From Paracidovorax avenae (GTDB taxonomy: Bacteria; Pseudomonadota; Gammaproteobacteria; Burkholderiales; Burkholderiaceae_C): DNA of 64,000 bases. Below the pieces are notes generated by a model. That model made no database searches. It had not been told where the DNA came from and saw only the letters and a list, made by a program, of their open reading frames with translations. Below are positions 46,397 through 55,596 of the stretch, one piece after another. The first letter of the stretch is position 1. Each line of letters opens with the position of its first letter. Made by a program: the position numbers and the translations under genes. The DNA lies in the NCBI RefSeq assembly GCF_040892545.1, contig NZ_CP156079.1, positions 5,181,501-5,245,500 on the forward strand, given 5' to 3'.

Positions 46397-47665
46397 TCAC
46401 CTGGGCGTCCCCCGCGCGGCGCCCTGCAGCGCCGCCATGTCGCTGCCGCACAGGTCGACCCTGCCGGCGCGCTCCAGCGCGTAGGCCGACAGGCGCTCAC
46501 TCGGCTCGCGCAGCGCGGGGTGCAGCGCCCCCACCGAATGCAGCGCACGCTGCAGCGCCACGCCCACCTCCACCGACGCCGCCGCGTAGCGCGCCAGCGG
46601 CTCGAACACATCCTCCACCATGCCGGCCTCCCGCAGCGCGGGCGCGCTCACGCGATCGCAGGCAGGCACGGGCTCTCCAGCGGTCCCGGCCTCGCGGTCG
46701 GCCGCCCGCTGGCCGTGCGCCCAGTGGGCCAGCGTGCGCACGCCCGCGCCCATCACGTCCAGCGCGGTGCCGGGGTCGTTGATGGATGCCGACATGGCCC
46801 GCGCCGCCACCTCGCCCATCACCACGAAGCCGTAGCGCGGGTCGTGGTCGAAGCTGCGGCCGGGGCCGATCAGCACCGCTTTCAGGATGGCGTCGCGCGC
46901 GGCATCGTCGAGGGGCCTGTCGCTGGTGACCAGCACGGTGTCGGGCGCGACGAAGGCACCGGGCAGCACGTGCAGGTGGAGCATGCCCTCCAGTGCCTCC
47001 GCGCGGGCCTGCAGCAGGTCCATGGCCACGTGCTGCACGAAGCCGGTGGCATCGCTGCGCACGGCATGGGCACCGCGCTCGCCCGGCCGCTGCCGGCGCC
47101 CACCCAGGAAGGGCTTCGCCAGGCGCTGGTCGATGGCCTTGCACGTGGCGACCTCCAGGCGGCGGATGGTCTCGCCCAGCCGCCCCAACACCGACAGGTA
47201 GTCGATCCAGCGCAGCAGCACCACGACCACGCCCAGCAGGATCAGCAGCGTGAATCCGAACAGCACCAGCCGTCCGCCGTCGCCATAGAAGTGGACGTGC
47301 AGCCCCACCAGCGCGACCACCCCGTAGAGAAAGGCCCCGATGAACACCGCCAGCGTGTTCTGCACGGTGGAGTCCTCGATCAGCAACTGCGATGCGCGCG
47401 GCGTGGCGCTGTTGGCCACGGCCGAGAACGCGGCCACCATGGTGCTGGCCGAGAAGATCGACACCGTGAGCATGCTGGAGGCCAGGATGTTCAAAAGGCT
47501 GTCGAGCGCGTCGGAACCCAGCTTCAGCGCCACGCCGTCGGGAATGTACGGCCCCAGCCAGGCGGCCAGCATCACGGCGGCGAAGGCCGCCAGGGCGAAG
47601 AGCGCGCAGCGCAGCCAGGTCTTGCGCACCAGCCGCTGCAGGAAAAAGAGCAGTTTCTCGGACAT
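46397..47665 (-). CDS. DUF2254 predicted membrane protein
   Basis: The 422-residue product has four hydrophobic segments in the first 170 residues (about 17-38, 60-80, 105-125, 130-155) and a cytoplasmic C-terminal part of 250 residues with conserved SDATGFVQHVAMD, HVLPGAFVAPDTVLV, YGFVVMGEVAARAMSASINDPGTALD. This is the DUF2254 pattern. Function is unknown. It starts 31 bases after a G/C-rich spacer and is separated from the phosphatase by 35 bases, so the two may be one operon. Confidence 0.85.
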   Translation of the reverse strand: MSEKLLFFLQRLVRKTWLRCALFALAAFAAVMLAAWLGPYIPDGVALKLGSDALDSLLNILASSMLTVSIFSASTMVAAFSAVANSATPRASQLLIEDSTVQNTLAVFIGAFLYGVVALVGLHVHFYGDGGRLVLFGFTLLILLGVVVVLLRWIDYLSVLGRLGETIRRLEVATCKAIDQRLAKPFLGGRRQRPGERGAHAVRSDATGFVQHVAMDLLQARAEALEGMLHLHVLPGAFVAPDTVLVTSDRPLDDAARDAILKAVLIGPGRSFDHDPRYGFVVMGEVAARAMSASINDPGTALDVMGAGVRTLAHWAHGQRAADREAGTAGEPVPACDRVSAPALREAGMVEDVFEPLARYAAASVEVGVALQRALHSVGALHPALREPSERLSAYALERAGRVDLCGSDMAALQGAARGTPR

Positions 47666-47750
47666 GGCCCGACTATCCGCAAACCGCGCCCCGGAAGCAC
47701 GGCGCATCCTGTAGGCCGGCGCCGCATTTGGAGCCTCTTTCAGCGCACGG

Positions 47751-48518
47751 TCACTTCATCACCAGCCCGCCATCGACGAACAGCACCTGCCCGGTCATGA
47801 AGCCGCTCCACTCCGAGGCCAGGAACAGCACCGACCCCGCCACGTCCTCGGGCCGGGCGATGCGCCGCAGCGGCGTGGCGGCGGTGATCGCATCGCGCAG
47901 CGCCTCGGGCGTCGATTGGCTCGCCTGCGTGGGATAGACCAGCCCCGGCGCCACGCAGTTGACGCGGATGCCCACGGGCCCCAGTTCGGCCGCCAGGTTG
48001 CGGCTGAAGGCCACCAGCGCGGCCTTGGCCGTGGTGTAGTCGTGGTAGGGCACCACGGGGTGCTCCACCAGGTTGGTGGCGATGTTCACGATGCTGCCCC
48101 GCGCGCGCTGGCGCAGGTGCGGCAGCACCGCCTGGCAGACGTTGAAGGCACCGCCCACGGCGCCGTCGAACTGGGCCTGGTAGTCGCTCCACTCCAGGCC
48201 GTCGAACAGCGCGCGGCGGCGTGCATCGAAGGCATAGGGCCGGAAAGCGTTGTTGACCACCACGTCGATGCGGCCGGCCTCCAGCACCACCGCGTCCACC
48301 ATCGCGCGCACCGCATCGGCATCGCCCACGTCGGCGCGCGCGGCCCAGGCATCGCCGCCGGCGGCGCGGCAGGCCGCCACCGTTTCGGCCGCCGCCGCGT
48401 CGTTGGACAAATGGTTCACCACCACCGTGGCGCCCTCCTGCGCGAAAGCCCGCGCGATGGCCGCGCCGATGCCGCGGCTCGCGCCCGTCACCAGCACGAC
48501 CTGGCCCTTGAACTTCAT
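47751..48518 (-). CDS. SDR oxidoreductase, last gene of TPP-riboswitch operon
   Basis: A 255-residue short-chain dehydrogenase with TGASRGIG, NNAF and the active-site pair YTTAK. The C-terminus (GQVLFVDGGLVMK) is typical of reductases of the FabG group. GAGGAG lies before the ATG, 32 bases after the binding-protein gene. Its place after an acyl-activating enzyme and an acyl reductase suggests that it reduces the aldehyde to an alcohol, which would complete an acid-to-alcohol route. That step is inference. Confidence 0.85.
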   Translation of the reverse strand: MKFKGQVVLVTGASRGIGAAIARAFAQEGATVVVNHLSNDAAAAETVAACRAAGGDAWAARADVGDADAVRAMVDAVVLEAGRIDVVVNNAFRPYAFDARRRALFDGLEWSDYQAQFDGAVGGAFNVCQAVLPHLRQRARGSIVNIATNLVEHPVVPYHDYTTAKAALVAFSRNLAAELGPVGIRVNCVAPGLVYPTQASQSTPEALRDAITAATPLRRIARPEDVAGSVLFLASEWSGFMTGQVLFVDGGLVMK

Positions 48519-48550
48519 GGGGTGCTCCTCGCTCCTCAAGTCCGGCGGGT

Positions 48551-49558
48551 TCACGCGGCGGGCAGCAGGCTGGCGTCCACCACGTCGGCCACGCGGATGC
48601 CGTTCTGCACCAGGCCCAGCGCGCGGTAGGCATCGGCCGCCTTCTGCAGCGACGCGAGGTTGAACGCGCCCAGCGGCTGTCCCGGCACCGAGGGCTGCGC
48701 GGAGGCGTTGCGCAGGCGGATCACCTCCAGGTTCGCATCCTGCTGCGTGCCGTCGATCGCGACCTTCACGGCCAGCGCGGCGGCTTCCTCGGGCCTGGCC
48801 ATCATCCATGCGGCGCTATCGCGGTAGCCCTGCAGGAAGGCCCGCAGCAGCGTCTTCTTCTGCAGCAGCACCTCGCTGCGCACCACGAAAAGGTCGCTGG
48901 AGACATTGAGGTAGTCACGCACCTGCATCACGTTCACGGCGCCCAGGCCCTTGCGGCGGCCCACCGCCAGGCCCGTGTCGGTGGCTGCCGTGGCATCGAC
49001 CTGGCCCTGCAGCAGCGGCGCGAAATTGAGCAGGCCGGTGACCACGATGGTCACGTCCGATTCCTTCAGCCCCGCCTGGTGCAGCAGCACCAGCAGGTTC
49101 TGCCGCGTGCCGCTGGAGAGGCTGTACACGCCGATGCGCTTGCCCTTCAGGTCGGCCGGCGTGCGGATGCCCGAGGACTGCAGCGACACCACGTTGAACA
49201 CGTTCTGCGGGTAGATGTCGTAGATGGCGGTGAGCTTCTCGCCCTTGTCCAGCGCCATGAAGAACGAGCCCGGATCGGTGAAGGCCACGTCGCCCTGGCC
49301 GCTCAGGATATTGCGCAGCGCATCGCCGCCGCCCGCGCCGGGCAGGTAGCCCAGCTCCACGCCGCGCGCCCTGAAAAAGCCCTTCTCGGGCTCGGCCAGC
49401 AGGTTGGTGATCTCGCTGATGGGCTTGCTCCAGCCCGCGACGGTGATCTTGCCCGGGGCCGCCGCGGGCGGCGTGGCGGCTCCCGCCCAGCGCGTGGCCG
49501 CCAGCCCGGCGGAAGCCGCCAGCAGCGTGCGGCGCGAGAGGAATTCAGGTCGTTGCAT
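48551..49558 (-). CDS. ABC-importer substrate-binding protein, NMT1/ThiY-like
   Basis: A 335-residue periplasmic binding protein of the NMT1/SsuA type. The N-terminus has a Tat-like motif (LSRRTLLAASAGLAA) and a cleavage region at WAGAAT. Motifs are GWSKPISEITNLLAE, GQGDVAFTDPGSFF, LKGKRIGVYSLSSGT. This family binds sulfonates, taurine or thiamine precursors such as HMP. The TPP riboswitch upstream strongly favours a thiamine-related ligand. ThiY is therefore a reasonable analogue, but the ligand itself is not shown. Confidence 0.85.
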   Translation of the reverse strand: MQRPEFLSRRTLLAASAGLAATRWAGAATPPAAAPGKITVAGWSKPISEITNLLAEPEKGFFRARGVELGYLPGAGGGDALRNILSGQGDVAFTDPGSFFMALDKGEKLTAIYDIYPQNVFNVVSLQSSGIRTPADLKGKRIGVYSLSSGTRQNLLVLLHQAGLKESDVTIVVTGLLNFAPLLQGQVDATAATDTGLAVGRRKGLGAVNVMQVRDYLNVSSDLFVVRSEVLLQKKTLLRAFLQGYRDSAAWMMARPEEAAALAVKVAIDGTQQDANLEVIRLRNASAQPSVPGQPLGAFNLASLQKAADAYRALGLVQNGIRVADVVDASLLPAA

Positions 49559-49587
49559 GGGGTCGAGAGAGGAAGGGAAAAGAAGGG

Positions 49588-50379
49588 TCAGGAACGATCG
49601 GCATAGGGCCGCAGCAGCCAGCGCTCCAGCCACAGCGTGGCCTGGTAGAGCAGCAGCCCGATGGCCGCGATGAGCACCAGCGCCGCGAACATGAGGGACG
49701 TATCCATCATCCCCTGCGCGGCGATCACCACCGCGCCCAGGCCCCGGCTGGCGCCGATGAACTCGCCCACCACGGCCCCCACCAGCGCCAGCACCACGGC
49801 CATGCGCAGGCCTGCCAGGATGGCCGGCAGCGCCAGCGGCAGCTTCAGGCGCAGCAGCGTCTGCCAGCGCGTGGCGCCCAGCATGCGAAAGAGCTGCAGG
49901 CGCTGCGCATCGGTCTGCCGCAGCCCGGTGAAAGTGTTCTCCATCAACGGAAAGAAACAGATCAGACCGGTGATGAGCGCGGTGGACGGAATGCCGAAAC
50001 CGAACCACAGCACGAACAGCGGCGCCAGCGCCAGCTTGGGCACCACCTGGCTGACCACCACGTAGGGCCGCAGCACGCGCTCCAGCAGGGGCGATTCGGC
50101 CAGCGCGATACCGATCGCCAGGCCCGCCAGCCCCCCGCCCGCCAGCCCCAGCAGCAGCGCCGCCAGCGTGGCCTGCACATGGGGCACGAAATAACCCGTG
50201 CGCAGCCCCTGCCAGAGCGATGCCGCGATGGCCGAGGGCGCGGGCAGCACCAGCGCCGAGAGCCCCGAATGCCGGGCCACCCATTCCCACGCGCCCAGCA
50301 GCACCAGCAGCAGTGCGGCGCCTAGGGCGCGGTACGGCCAGGCAGACGAAGGCACGGCCTGCTCGCGGGATGCACTCAT
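49588..50379 (-). CDS. ABC-importer permease, SsuC/ThiX-like
   Basis: The 263-residue inner-membrane protein has about six hydrophobic segments and the EAA-type cytoplasmic loop (RMLGATRWQTLLRLKLPLALPAILAGLRM) that contacts the ATPase. Its ATG overlaps the stop of the ATPase gene in ATGA, so translation is coupled. It is the membrane part of an importer with the ATPase at 50376 and the binding protein at 48551. Confidence 0.9.
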   Translation of the reverse strand: MSASREQAVPSSAWPYRALGAALLLVLLGAWEWVARHSGLSALVLPAPSAIAASLWQGLRTGYFVPHVQATLAALLLGLAGGGLAGLAIGIALAESPLLERVLRPYVVVSQVVPKLALAPLFVLWFGFGIPSTALITGLICFFPLMENTFTGLRQTDAQRLQLFRMLGATRWQTLLRLKLPLALPAILAGLRMAVVLALVGAVVGEFIGASRGLGAVVIAAQGMMDTSLMFAALVLIAAIGLLLYQATLWLERWLLRPYADRS

Positions 50380-51170
50380 GCGCCCACCCCGTCCAGGCCG
50401 GCGCGCACGCGCGCGCACAGGCGGTTGAAGGGCGCGTCGTGCCGCATGGCCTGGGTGCGCGGCGCAGGCAGGTCGATGCGGATGTCGTCCGCCACACGGC
50501 CCGCCTGCAGCACCGCGATGCGGTCTCCCAGGTACACGGCCTCGGTGATGTCGTGCGTCACGAAAAGCACCGTGGTGCCCCGTTGCCGGCAGGTGCGCAG
50601 CAGGTCGTCCTGCAGCTCGGCGCGGGTGATGGCGTCCAGCGCCGCGAAAGGCTCGTCGAGCAGCAGCAACGCGGGCTCCAGGACCAGCGCGCGCGCCAGC
50701 GCCACGCGGCTTTGCTGGCCGCCCGAAAGCTGGCGCGGATGGTGCCGCGCATGGGCGCCCAGCCCCAGCTGGTCCAGCAGCGCCTGAGCGCGCTCCACGT
50801 CGGCCGCCTGCGGCCGCCGCTGCAGCGATACCGGCAGCAGCACGTTGTCGATGGCGCTGCGCCATTCGAGCAGCGTGGGCGCCTGGAACATGAAGCCCAG
50901 TTGCGGGCCCGGCGCCACCACGTCCCGGCCCTGCATGCGCACATGGCCCGACTGCGGGCGCAGCAGGCCCGCGGCCAGCTGCAGCAGCGTGGTCTTGCCG
51001 CAGCCGCTGCGGCCCACCAGGCAATGCACCTCGCCCGCGCCGATGCGCCAGCTCACGCCATCCACCACCGGGGCGCGCCCCGGGTAGGCGAACACGGCCT
51101 GCTCGATGTCGAGAAAGGCATCGCCGGGCACCTGCCCGGCGCAGTCCACTGGCGCGGTCTCAGTCGGCAT
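50376..51170 (-). CDS. ABC-importer ATPase, SsuB/ThiZ-like
   Basis: The 264-residue product has Walker A GRSGCGKTT, the signature LSGGQQSRVALARAL and Walker B LLLLDEPFAALD, followed by the switch His in FVTHDI. It belongs to the nitrate/sulfonate/taurine (SsuB, ThiZ) group. Its start overlaps the LuxC-like gene by 11 bases. It energises the importer encoded by the next two genes. Confidence 0.92.
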   Translation of the reverse strand: MPTETAPVDCAGQVPGDAFLDIEQAVFAYPGRAPVVDGVSWRIGAGEVHCLVGRSGCGKTTLLQLAAGLLRPQSGHVRMQGRDVVAPGPQLGFMFQAPTLLEWRSAIDNVLLPVSLQRRPQAADVERAQALLDQLGLGAHARHHPRQLSGGQQSRVALARALVLEPALLLLDEPFAALDAITRAELQDDLLRTCRQRGTTVLFVTHDITEAVYLGDRIAVLQAGRVADDIRIDLPAPRTQAMRHDAPFNRLCARVRAGLDGVGA

Positions 51171-52650
51171 AGGGCGCGAACATCTCTGCGGCGCTTTCGG
51201 CGGATTGCTCGATCTCCACCATGCGCACCAGGTCCAGCAGGTTGAAACGGCCGTCGTGGTGCCAGCCGGCCTCGGGCACGCTCATCGCACCGATGGCGCT
51301 GATGCGGGTCACGCCCGCCGCCCCCAGCAGTGCGGCCAGGTACCGCAGTTCTTCCGGCGTGGCCGCGACGCCCGCGGTCTGCAGCAAGGGCCCGTGGCCG
51401 GCGATGGCGTGCGGCACCTCGCCCAGCGCATCCACGGCCACCACCTGCACGCTGCGCTGCAGCGCCGTGGGCGCGAGCGGCTGCAGGGCGTCGCAGTACG
51501 CCACGCTCCACGGGTCATCGGGCGTGCCGATGAGTTCGTCGGCAGCGGCGCCGCCGGCCGCCGAGAGGCCCTGCCATTCGAGCGCCTGCCGCCAGCTGGC
51601 CACGGCGGCGGATTCCTCCATGTCCAGCGCCCGGCGCGGAAACCGCCGGTGCAACTGCGCCAGCTCGCCCGCCAGGTAGCCCGCGAAGGCGCGCGGCGAC
51701 ACGGCGCCGCCGCGCTGCACGTAGAACACATGCGGCGAGTAGCAGCCCTGCTGGTCGTAGCGCATCACGTCCCACGCGGCCCGGCGCGCCACGGCCGGCG
51801 CATCGAGCGCATCCAGCGCGGCGGCCGAAACGATGCCGAAGCCCAGCTTGTGCCCGTGCGGCAGGAAGCGCGTGGTCACGGGCAGGCGGCGCTGGATGGC
51901 ATGCAGCGCATCGTTGCCGCCATAGGCCAGCACCGTGTCGGCCCGGGCATAGAGCGCCGCGGCATCGTCGCCGCCCGCGCCCTTCCACCACACCACGGCG
52001 AAGCAGCCGGCCAGCGGCGGGTGCACCTCGGCCAGCAGCTGCGCGAACCAGCCCGCGAACAGCGGCTCGGCACTGGGCAGCTTGCCGATGCTGCCGGCCT
52101 TGACCAGCAGGCCGCACACGAAGCTCCAGAGCGCCAGCGCCGGCACATTGCCCGCCCAGCTGTGCACCAGCAGGCCCGGCCCGAAGGCGCGTACCGCGCC
52201 GCCCTTCGGCGCAGGCTGGAAGCCGTCGAGCACCAGCGGATTGGCAAAGTCCTCCGCCACGAAGCGGCGCAGCTGCGGCGCGCGGAAGGTCTTGAAAAAA
52301 CCCGTGAGTCCCAGCCGCACCATCTCGGCGTCGTAGCCGCTCACGATGGGCAGCAGCGCCTCGGCCTGCTGCCGCGCCGGATCGCTGCGGTCCAGCAGGC
52401 GGGCGATGGCACGGTCGATCACATCGATGACCTGCTCCACCGCCATGGGCTGCAGATGGCGGGCGGACGCCTCGCGCACGCGGCACGCCAGGGCGTCCAT
52501 CTGCGCGGGCGTGAGCACGGGCACCTCCACTTCCAGCCGGGCGGCGCCCTGGGCGAAGGGCAGCACCTGCCAGGCCACGTCCTGCGCCTCGATGCCGGGC
52601 AGATAGCCCGCCCGCACCCGCTGCACCGCGGTGGCCGCCTGGGATGTCAT
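51160..52650 (-). CDS. LuxC-like acyl reductase
   Basis: The 496-residue product belongs to the LuxC acyl-CoA/acyl-protein reductase family, which uses an active-site Cys to form a thioester and NADPH to release the aldehyde. C303 in DQQGCYSPHVFYV matches the catalytic Cys, and VHSWAGNVPALALW matches the cofactor-binding motif. Its ATG overlaps the stop of the LuxE-like gene in ATGA, so the two enzymes are made together. No luxA or luxB is present, so light production is not expected. Confidence 0.85.
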   Translation of the reverse strand: MTSQAATAVQRVRAGYLPGIEAQDVAWQVLPFAQGAARLEVEVPVLTPAQMDALACRVREASARHLQPMAVEQVIDVIDRAIARLLDRSDPARQQAEALLPIVSGYDAEMVRLGLTGFFKTFRAPQLRRFVAEDFANPLVLDGFQPAPKGGAVRAFGPGLLVHSWAGNVPALALWSFVCGLLVKAGSIGKLPSAEPLFAGWFAQLLAEVHPPLAGCFAVVWWKGAGGDDAAALYARADTVLAYGGNDALHAIQRRLPVTTRFLPHGHKLGFGIVSAAALDALDAPAVARRAAWDVMRYDQQGCYSPHVFYVQRGGAVSPRAFAGYLAGELAQLHRRFPRRALDMEESAAVASWRQALEWQGLSAAGGAAADELIGTPDDPWSVAYCDALQPLAPTALQRSVQVVAVDALGEVPHAIAGHGPLLQTAGVAATPEELRYLAALLGAAGVTRISAIGAMSVPEAGWHHDGRFNLLDLVRMVEIEQSAESAAEMFAPYAD

Positions 52651-53741
52651 TTCCCGGTGGCCCGCATGAAGTCCTGCACCGCCAGCGAACAGCCCTTGGC
52701 CTGCGCGCCTTCGGCCCGGCCCAGCAGCAGGAAGCCGCCCTCGGCCCATTCGCCCACGTCCTCGGTCAGGATGGTGGTCACGGAGTTGTAGTTGGCCAGG
52801 TCGCAATGCACGAGGATGCCTCGCTCGCCGGGCGGTACGTCACGTCCCGTGGCCGGGTCCACCAGCCGAGACCGGATCCAGTGCGGCCCCGACTTGACCG
52901 AGGGCACCACGGCATTGCCGTCGTCGTAGAACTGCGTGCTCAGCTCCGTCATGCCGTACATGTTGATGCACAGCTCGCGCGGCACGCCCAGCGTGTAAGA
53001 GAGCCCGGCGTAGAAATCCTCCGGCGGCACCTCGCGCGACTGGCCCTTGTAGCCGCCCGTGTCCAGCACGCGGCTGCCCGGCGGCAGCTGGAAGCGGCGG
53101 CCCTTCTCGTGCAGCGCTTCCATCAAATGGACGAAGCTGTAGCTCGCGCCCAGCAGCGCGTACGGCGTGCCGGTGCGCTCCGCGGCCTCCAGCGCCGCGC
53201 ACAGGCTCACCACGTGCATGCCGTGCGCGCCCACGAAATGCCGGCTGACCGGGCTGCCGAACACGGACCGCGCCAGCGCCAGGTAGTGCGCCAGCGACGA
53301 ATTCGGCATCAGGTGCTCGTCGGGGAACAGGATGCCCATCGGCATGGGCCCGGCCCCGCGCATGAAGCGCCGCTGGAAATTGCGCGCCATCGACAGGTCG
53401 TACACATCGAGCCGCGGGTGGAAATGCCGCCCCCGCGCCTCTGCGCCCCGGGTCGTGCCGCTGGTCATGAACACGCGCTCGTCCGGCCGCGGCGGCTCGC
53501 TGCGCAGCTCCGTCGCCTTGAAGGCATCGATCGGCACCGCGGGAATGTCGCTCCAGCGCTCCACGCTGCGCAGCGTCGCGCCGCGGCGCTGGCAGAAGGT
53601 GCGGTAGGCTGGGTTGGCGGAATACTGGTGGGCGAACAGCCGCAAAGCCAGCGTGTCGAACTGTGCGTCGGTGCAGCCGCCTTCTTCCTCCATCGCGATG
53701 AATGCGAGGATGTCCGCGACCAGCGCAGCGACCTTGTCCAT
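52647..53741 (-). CDS. LuxE-like acyl-activating enzyme (acyl-protein synthetase)
   Basis: The 364-residue product belongs to the LuxE family of ANL-fold enzymes that activate a carboxylic acid with ATP and hand the acyl group to LuxC. Motifs are the ATP loop VFMTSGTTRGAEARG and NMYGMTELSTQFY. GGAAG precedes the ATG. A TPP riboswitch begins about 106 bases upstream, so this is the first gene of the operon. The acid is unknown; the switch points to a thiamine-derived carboxylate rather than a fatty acid. Confidence 0.85.
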   Translation of the reverse strand: MDKVAALVADILAFIAMEEEGGCTDAQFDTLALRLFAHQYSANPAYRTFCQRRGATLRSVERWSDIPAVPIDAFKATELRSEPPRPDERVFMTSGTTRGAEARGRHFHPRLDVYDLSMARNFQRRFMRGAGPMPMGILFPDEHLMPNSSLAHYLALARSVFGSPVSRHFVGAHGMHVVSLCAALEAAERTGTPYALLGASYSFVHLMEALHEKGRRFQLPPGSRVLDTGGYKGQSREVPPEDFYAGLSYTLGVPRELCINMYGMTELSTQFYDDGNAVVPSVKSGPHWIRSRLVDPATGRDVPPGERGILVHCDLANYNSVTTILTEDVGEWAEGGFLLLGRAEGAQAKGCSLAVQDFMRATGK

Positions 53742-53844
53742 GGAGCTTCTTCCTTCGTGACCTGTGAACGATGCTCCGAAGGTCACGCCCGGCCATGCCG
53801 TGCACGCCACGCGGCGCGCCTGCGGAGGCTGGAGGATGGTGGTG

Positions 53845-53922
53845 ACAGCTCTTCTTCCGCCGGAATGACCCGGTTCAAGTTCTCGGGTGTGGATCTCAGC
53901 ACACGCGTGCACCCCGGAGCGT
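53845..53922 (-). promoter_or_regulatory. TPP (thiamine pyrophosphate) riboswitch
   Basis: Read on the minus strand, the core contains GGGGTGC, GTGCTGAGA, ACCCGAGAACTTGAACC, then GGGTCATTCCGGCGGAAG. These are the THI-box blocks: P3 stem GCAC/GTGC, the CTGAGA turn, and the GAACC...CATTCCGGCG strand. GCTC at the 5' end pairs with GAGC at the 3' end to close P1. It lies upstream of the LuxE-like gene. A GTGACC/GGTCAC hairpin near the ribosome-binding site (53757-53786) could be the expression platform. Binding of TPP should turn the operon off. Confidence 0.88.
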
Positions 53923-53994
53923 TGCGGGCATCTTAACCCGCCGTCCAAACGCCCTGCTTCCGCTGCGGCTTACGGGCCGCCTATATTCCCGGGC

Positions 53995-55596
53995 ATGGAA
54001 TCACCGGCGCCCGCCACGACGACACCCGCCCGGCCGGTGCGCGCGATCGTGCTCGTGCTGGGCGACCAGCTCGATCCGGACGCAGCGGCCTTCGACGGCT
54101 TCGACCCGCAGCAGGACATGGCGTGGATGGCGGAAGTGGAAGAGGAATCCACGCACGCCTGGTCCTCCCGGCCGCGCATCGCCCTCTTTCTCGCGGCCAT
54201 GCGGCATTTTGCGCAGGCGCTGCGGGCGCTGGGCCGGCCCCTGGACTACCGGCGCCTGGACGACGACCGCGAGCCCCCCTGCCGCACGCTGGCCGATGCG
54301 CTGCGCGCGGCGATCCGCACGCACCGTCCGCAGCGCCTCGTGATGACCGCGCCCGGGGACTGGCGCGTCTGGAAGGCGCTGTCCGCCGTCGCGGCCGACG
54401 CCGGGCTGCCGCTGGAAACCCGGCCCGACCGCCACTTCTTCGCCACCGTGCGCGAATTCGCCGACTTCCGGCGCCAACTGGCCGGACGGCCGCTGCGCCT
54501 GGAAACCTTCTACCGCGCCATGCGCCGCAGGCACGGCGTGCTCATGGACGGAGACCAGCCCGAAGGCGGTGCCTGGAACTATGACAAGGACAACCGGCGC
54601 GCCTTCGGTGCGCAGGGGCCGGGCATGGTGCCCGGGCGCTGCCGCTTCGAGCCCGACGCCATCACCCGCGAGGTGCTGGAAATGGTCGCCCGGCGCTTCG
54701 GCGACCATCCGGGGTCGCTGGAGAGCTTCGCCTGGCCGGTCACCCGCGCACAGGCCCTGCATGCGCTCGCAGACTTCGTGGACCACCGGCTGCCGGCGTT
54801 CGGCCCCTTCCAGGACGCCATGTGGCCGGACGAGCCCTGGCTCTACCACTCGCACCTGTCCGCGGCGCTCAACCTGAAGCTGATCCATCCGCGCGAGGTG
54901 GTCGCTGCCACCGAGGCCGCCTACCGGAGCGGCCGTGTCCCGCTGCCCAGCGCCGAGGGTTTCATCCGCCAGATCCTGGGCTGGCGCGAATACGTGCGCG
55001 GCATCTACTGGACCGAAATGCCGTCCTACCAGGACCGCAACGCGCTCGGTGCCGATGCGCCCCTGCCCGCCTGGTACTGGACCGGAGAAACCCCCTTCGC
55101 ATGCCTGCGCCAGGCCATCCGGCAGACACTGGACCACGGCTACGCCCACCACATCCAGCGCCTCATGGTGACGGGCCTCTTCGCCCTGCTGCTGGGCGTG
55201 CGGCCACAGGCCGTGCATGCGTGGTACCTCGCCGTCTATGTCGATGCCGTCGAATGGGTGGAACTGCCCAACACCCTCGGCATGTCCCAGTACGCCGACG
55301 GCGGCCTGATGGCCAGCAAGCCCTACATCGCCACGGGCAAGTACATCCAGCGCATGGGCGGCCCCTGCGCCACCTGCCGCCACGATCCGGATGCCTTCCT
55401 GGGCGACACGGCCTGCCCCTTCACCACGCTCTACTGGGGCTTCCTGCTGCGGCACCGGGAACTGCTGGCAGGCGTGCCCCGCATGGCCGCACAGCTGGCG
55501 CGGCTGGAGACGATGGGGCCGGAAGAGAGGGAGGGAATACGCCGAAGGGCGGAGGAACTGCGGAGGGAGCACGGCCAAGCTGCCTCGCGTGATTGA
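53995..55596 (+). CDS. phrB: Iron-sulfur bacterial (6-4) photolyase/cryptochrome, PhrB-like
   Basis: The 533-residue product belongs to the FeS-BCP photolyases, which repair UV (6-4) photoproducts using FAD and a lumazine antenna. The four Cys that hold the 4Fe-4S cluster are visible as C370, C458, C461 and C474. The intervals (88, 3 and 13) equal those of PhrB from Agrobacterium. Marks such as MAWMAEVEEE, GGAWNYDKDNR and FIRQILGWREYVRG are present. It is divergent from the riboswitch operon with about 75 bases between. Confidence 0.93.
   Translation: MESPAPATTTPARPVRAIVLVLGDQLDPDAAAFDGFDPQQDMAWMAEVEEESTHAWSSRPRIALFLAAMRHFAQALRALGRPLDYRRLDDDREPPCRTLADALRAAIRTHRPQRLVMTAPGDWRVWKALSAVAADAGLPLETRPDRHFFATVREFADFRRQLAGRPLRLETFYRAMRRRHGVLMDGDQPEGGAWNYDKDNRRAFGAQGPGMVPGRCRFEPDAITREVLEMVARRFGDHPGSLESFAWPVTRAQALHALADFVDHRLPAFGPFQDAMWPDEPWLYHSHLSAALNLKLIHPREVVAATEAAYRSGRVPLPSAEGFIRQILGWREYVRGIYWTEMPSYQDRNALGADAPLPAWYWTGETPFACLRQAIRQTLDHGYAHHIQRLMVTGLFALLLGVRPQAVHAWYLAVYVDAVEWVELPNTLGMSQYADGGLMASKPYIATGKYIQRMGGPCATCRHDPDAFLGDTACPFTTLYWGFLLRHRELLAGVPRMAAQLARLETMGPEEREGIRRRAEELRREHGQAASRD

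Noticed and set aside
51160..53741. Bioluminescence (lux) operon
   Set aside because: Only LuxE- and LuxC-like genes are present; luxA, luxB and luxD are absent, and the TPP riboswitch points to thiamine.
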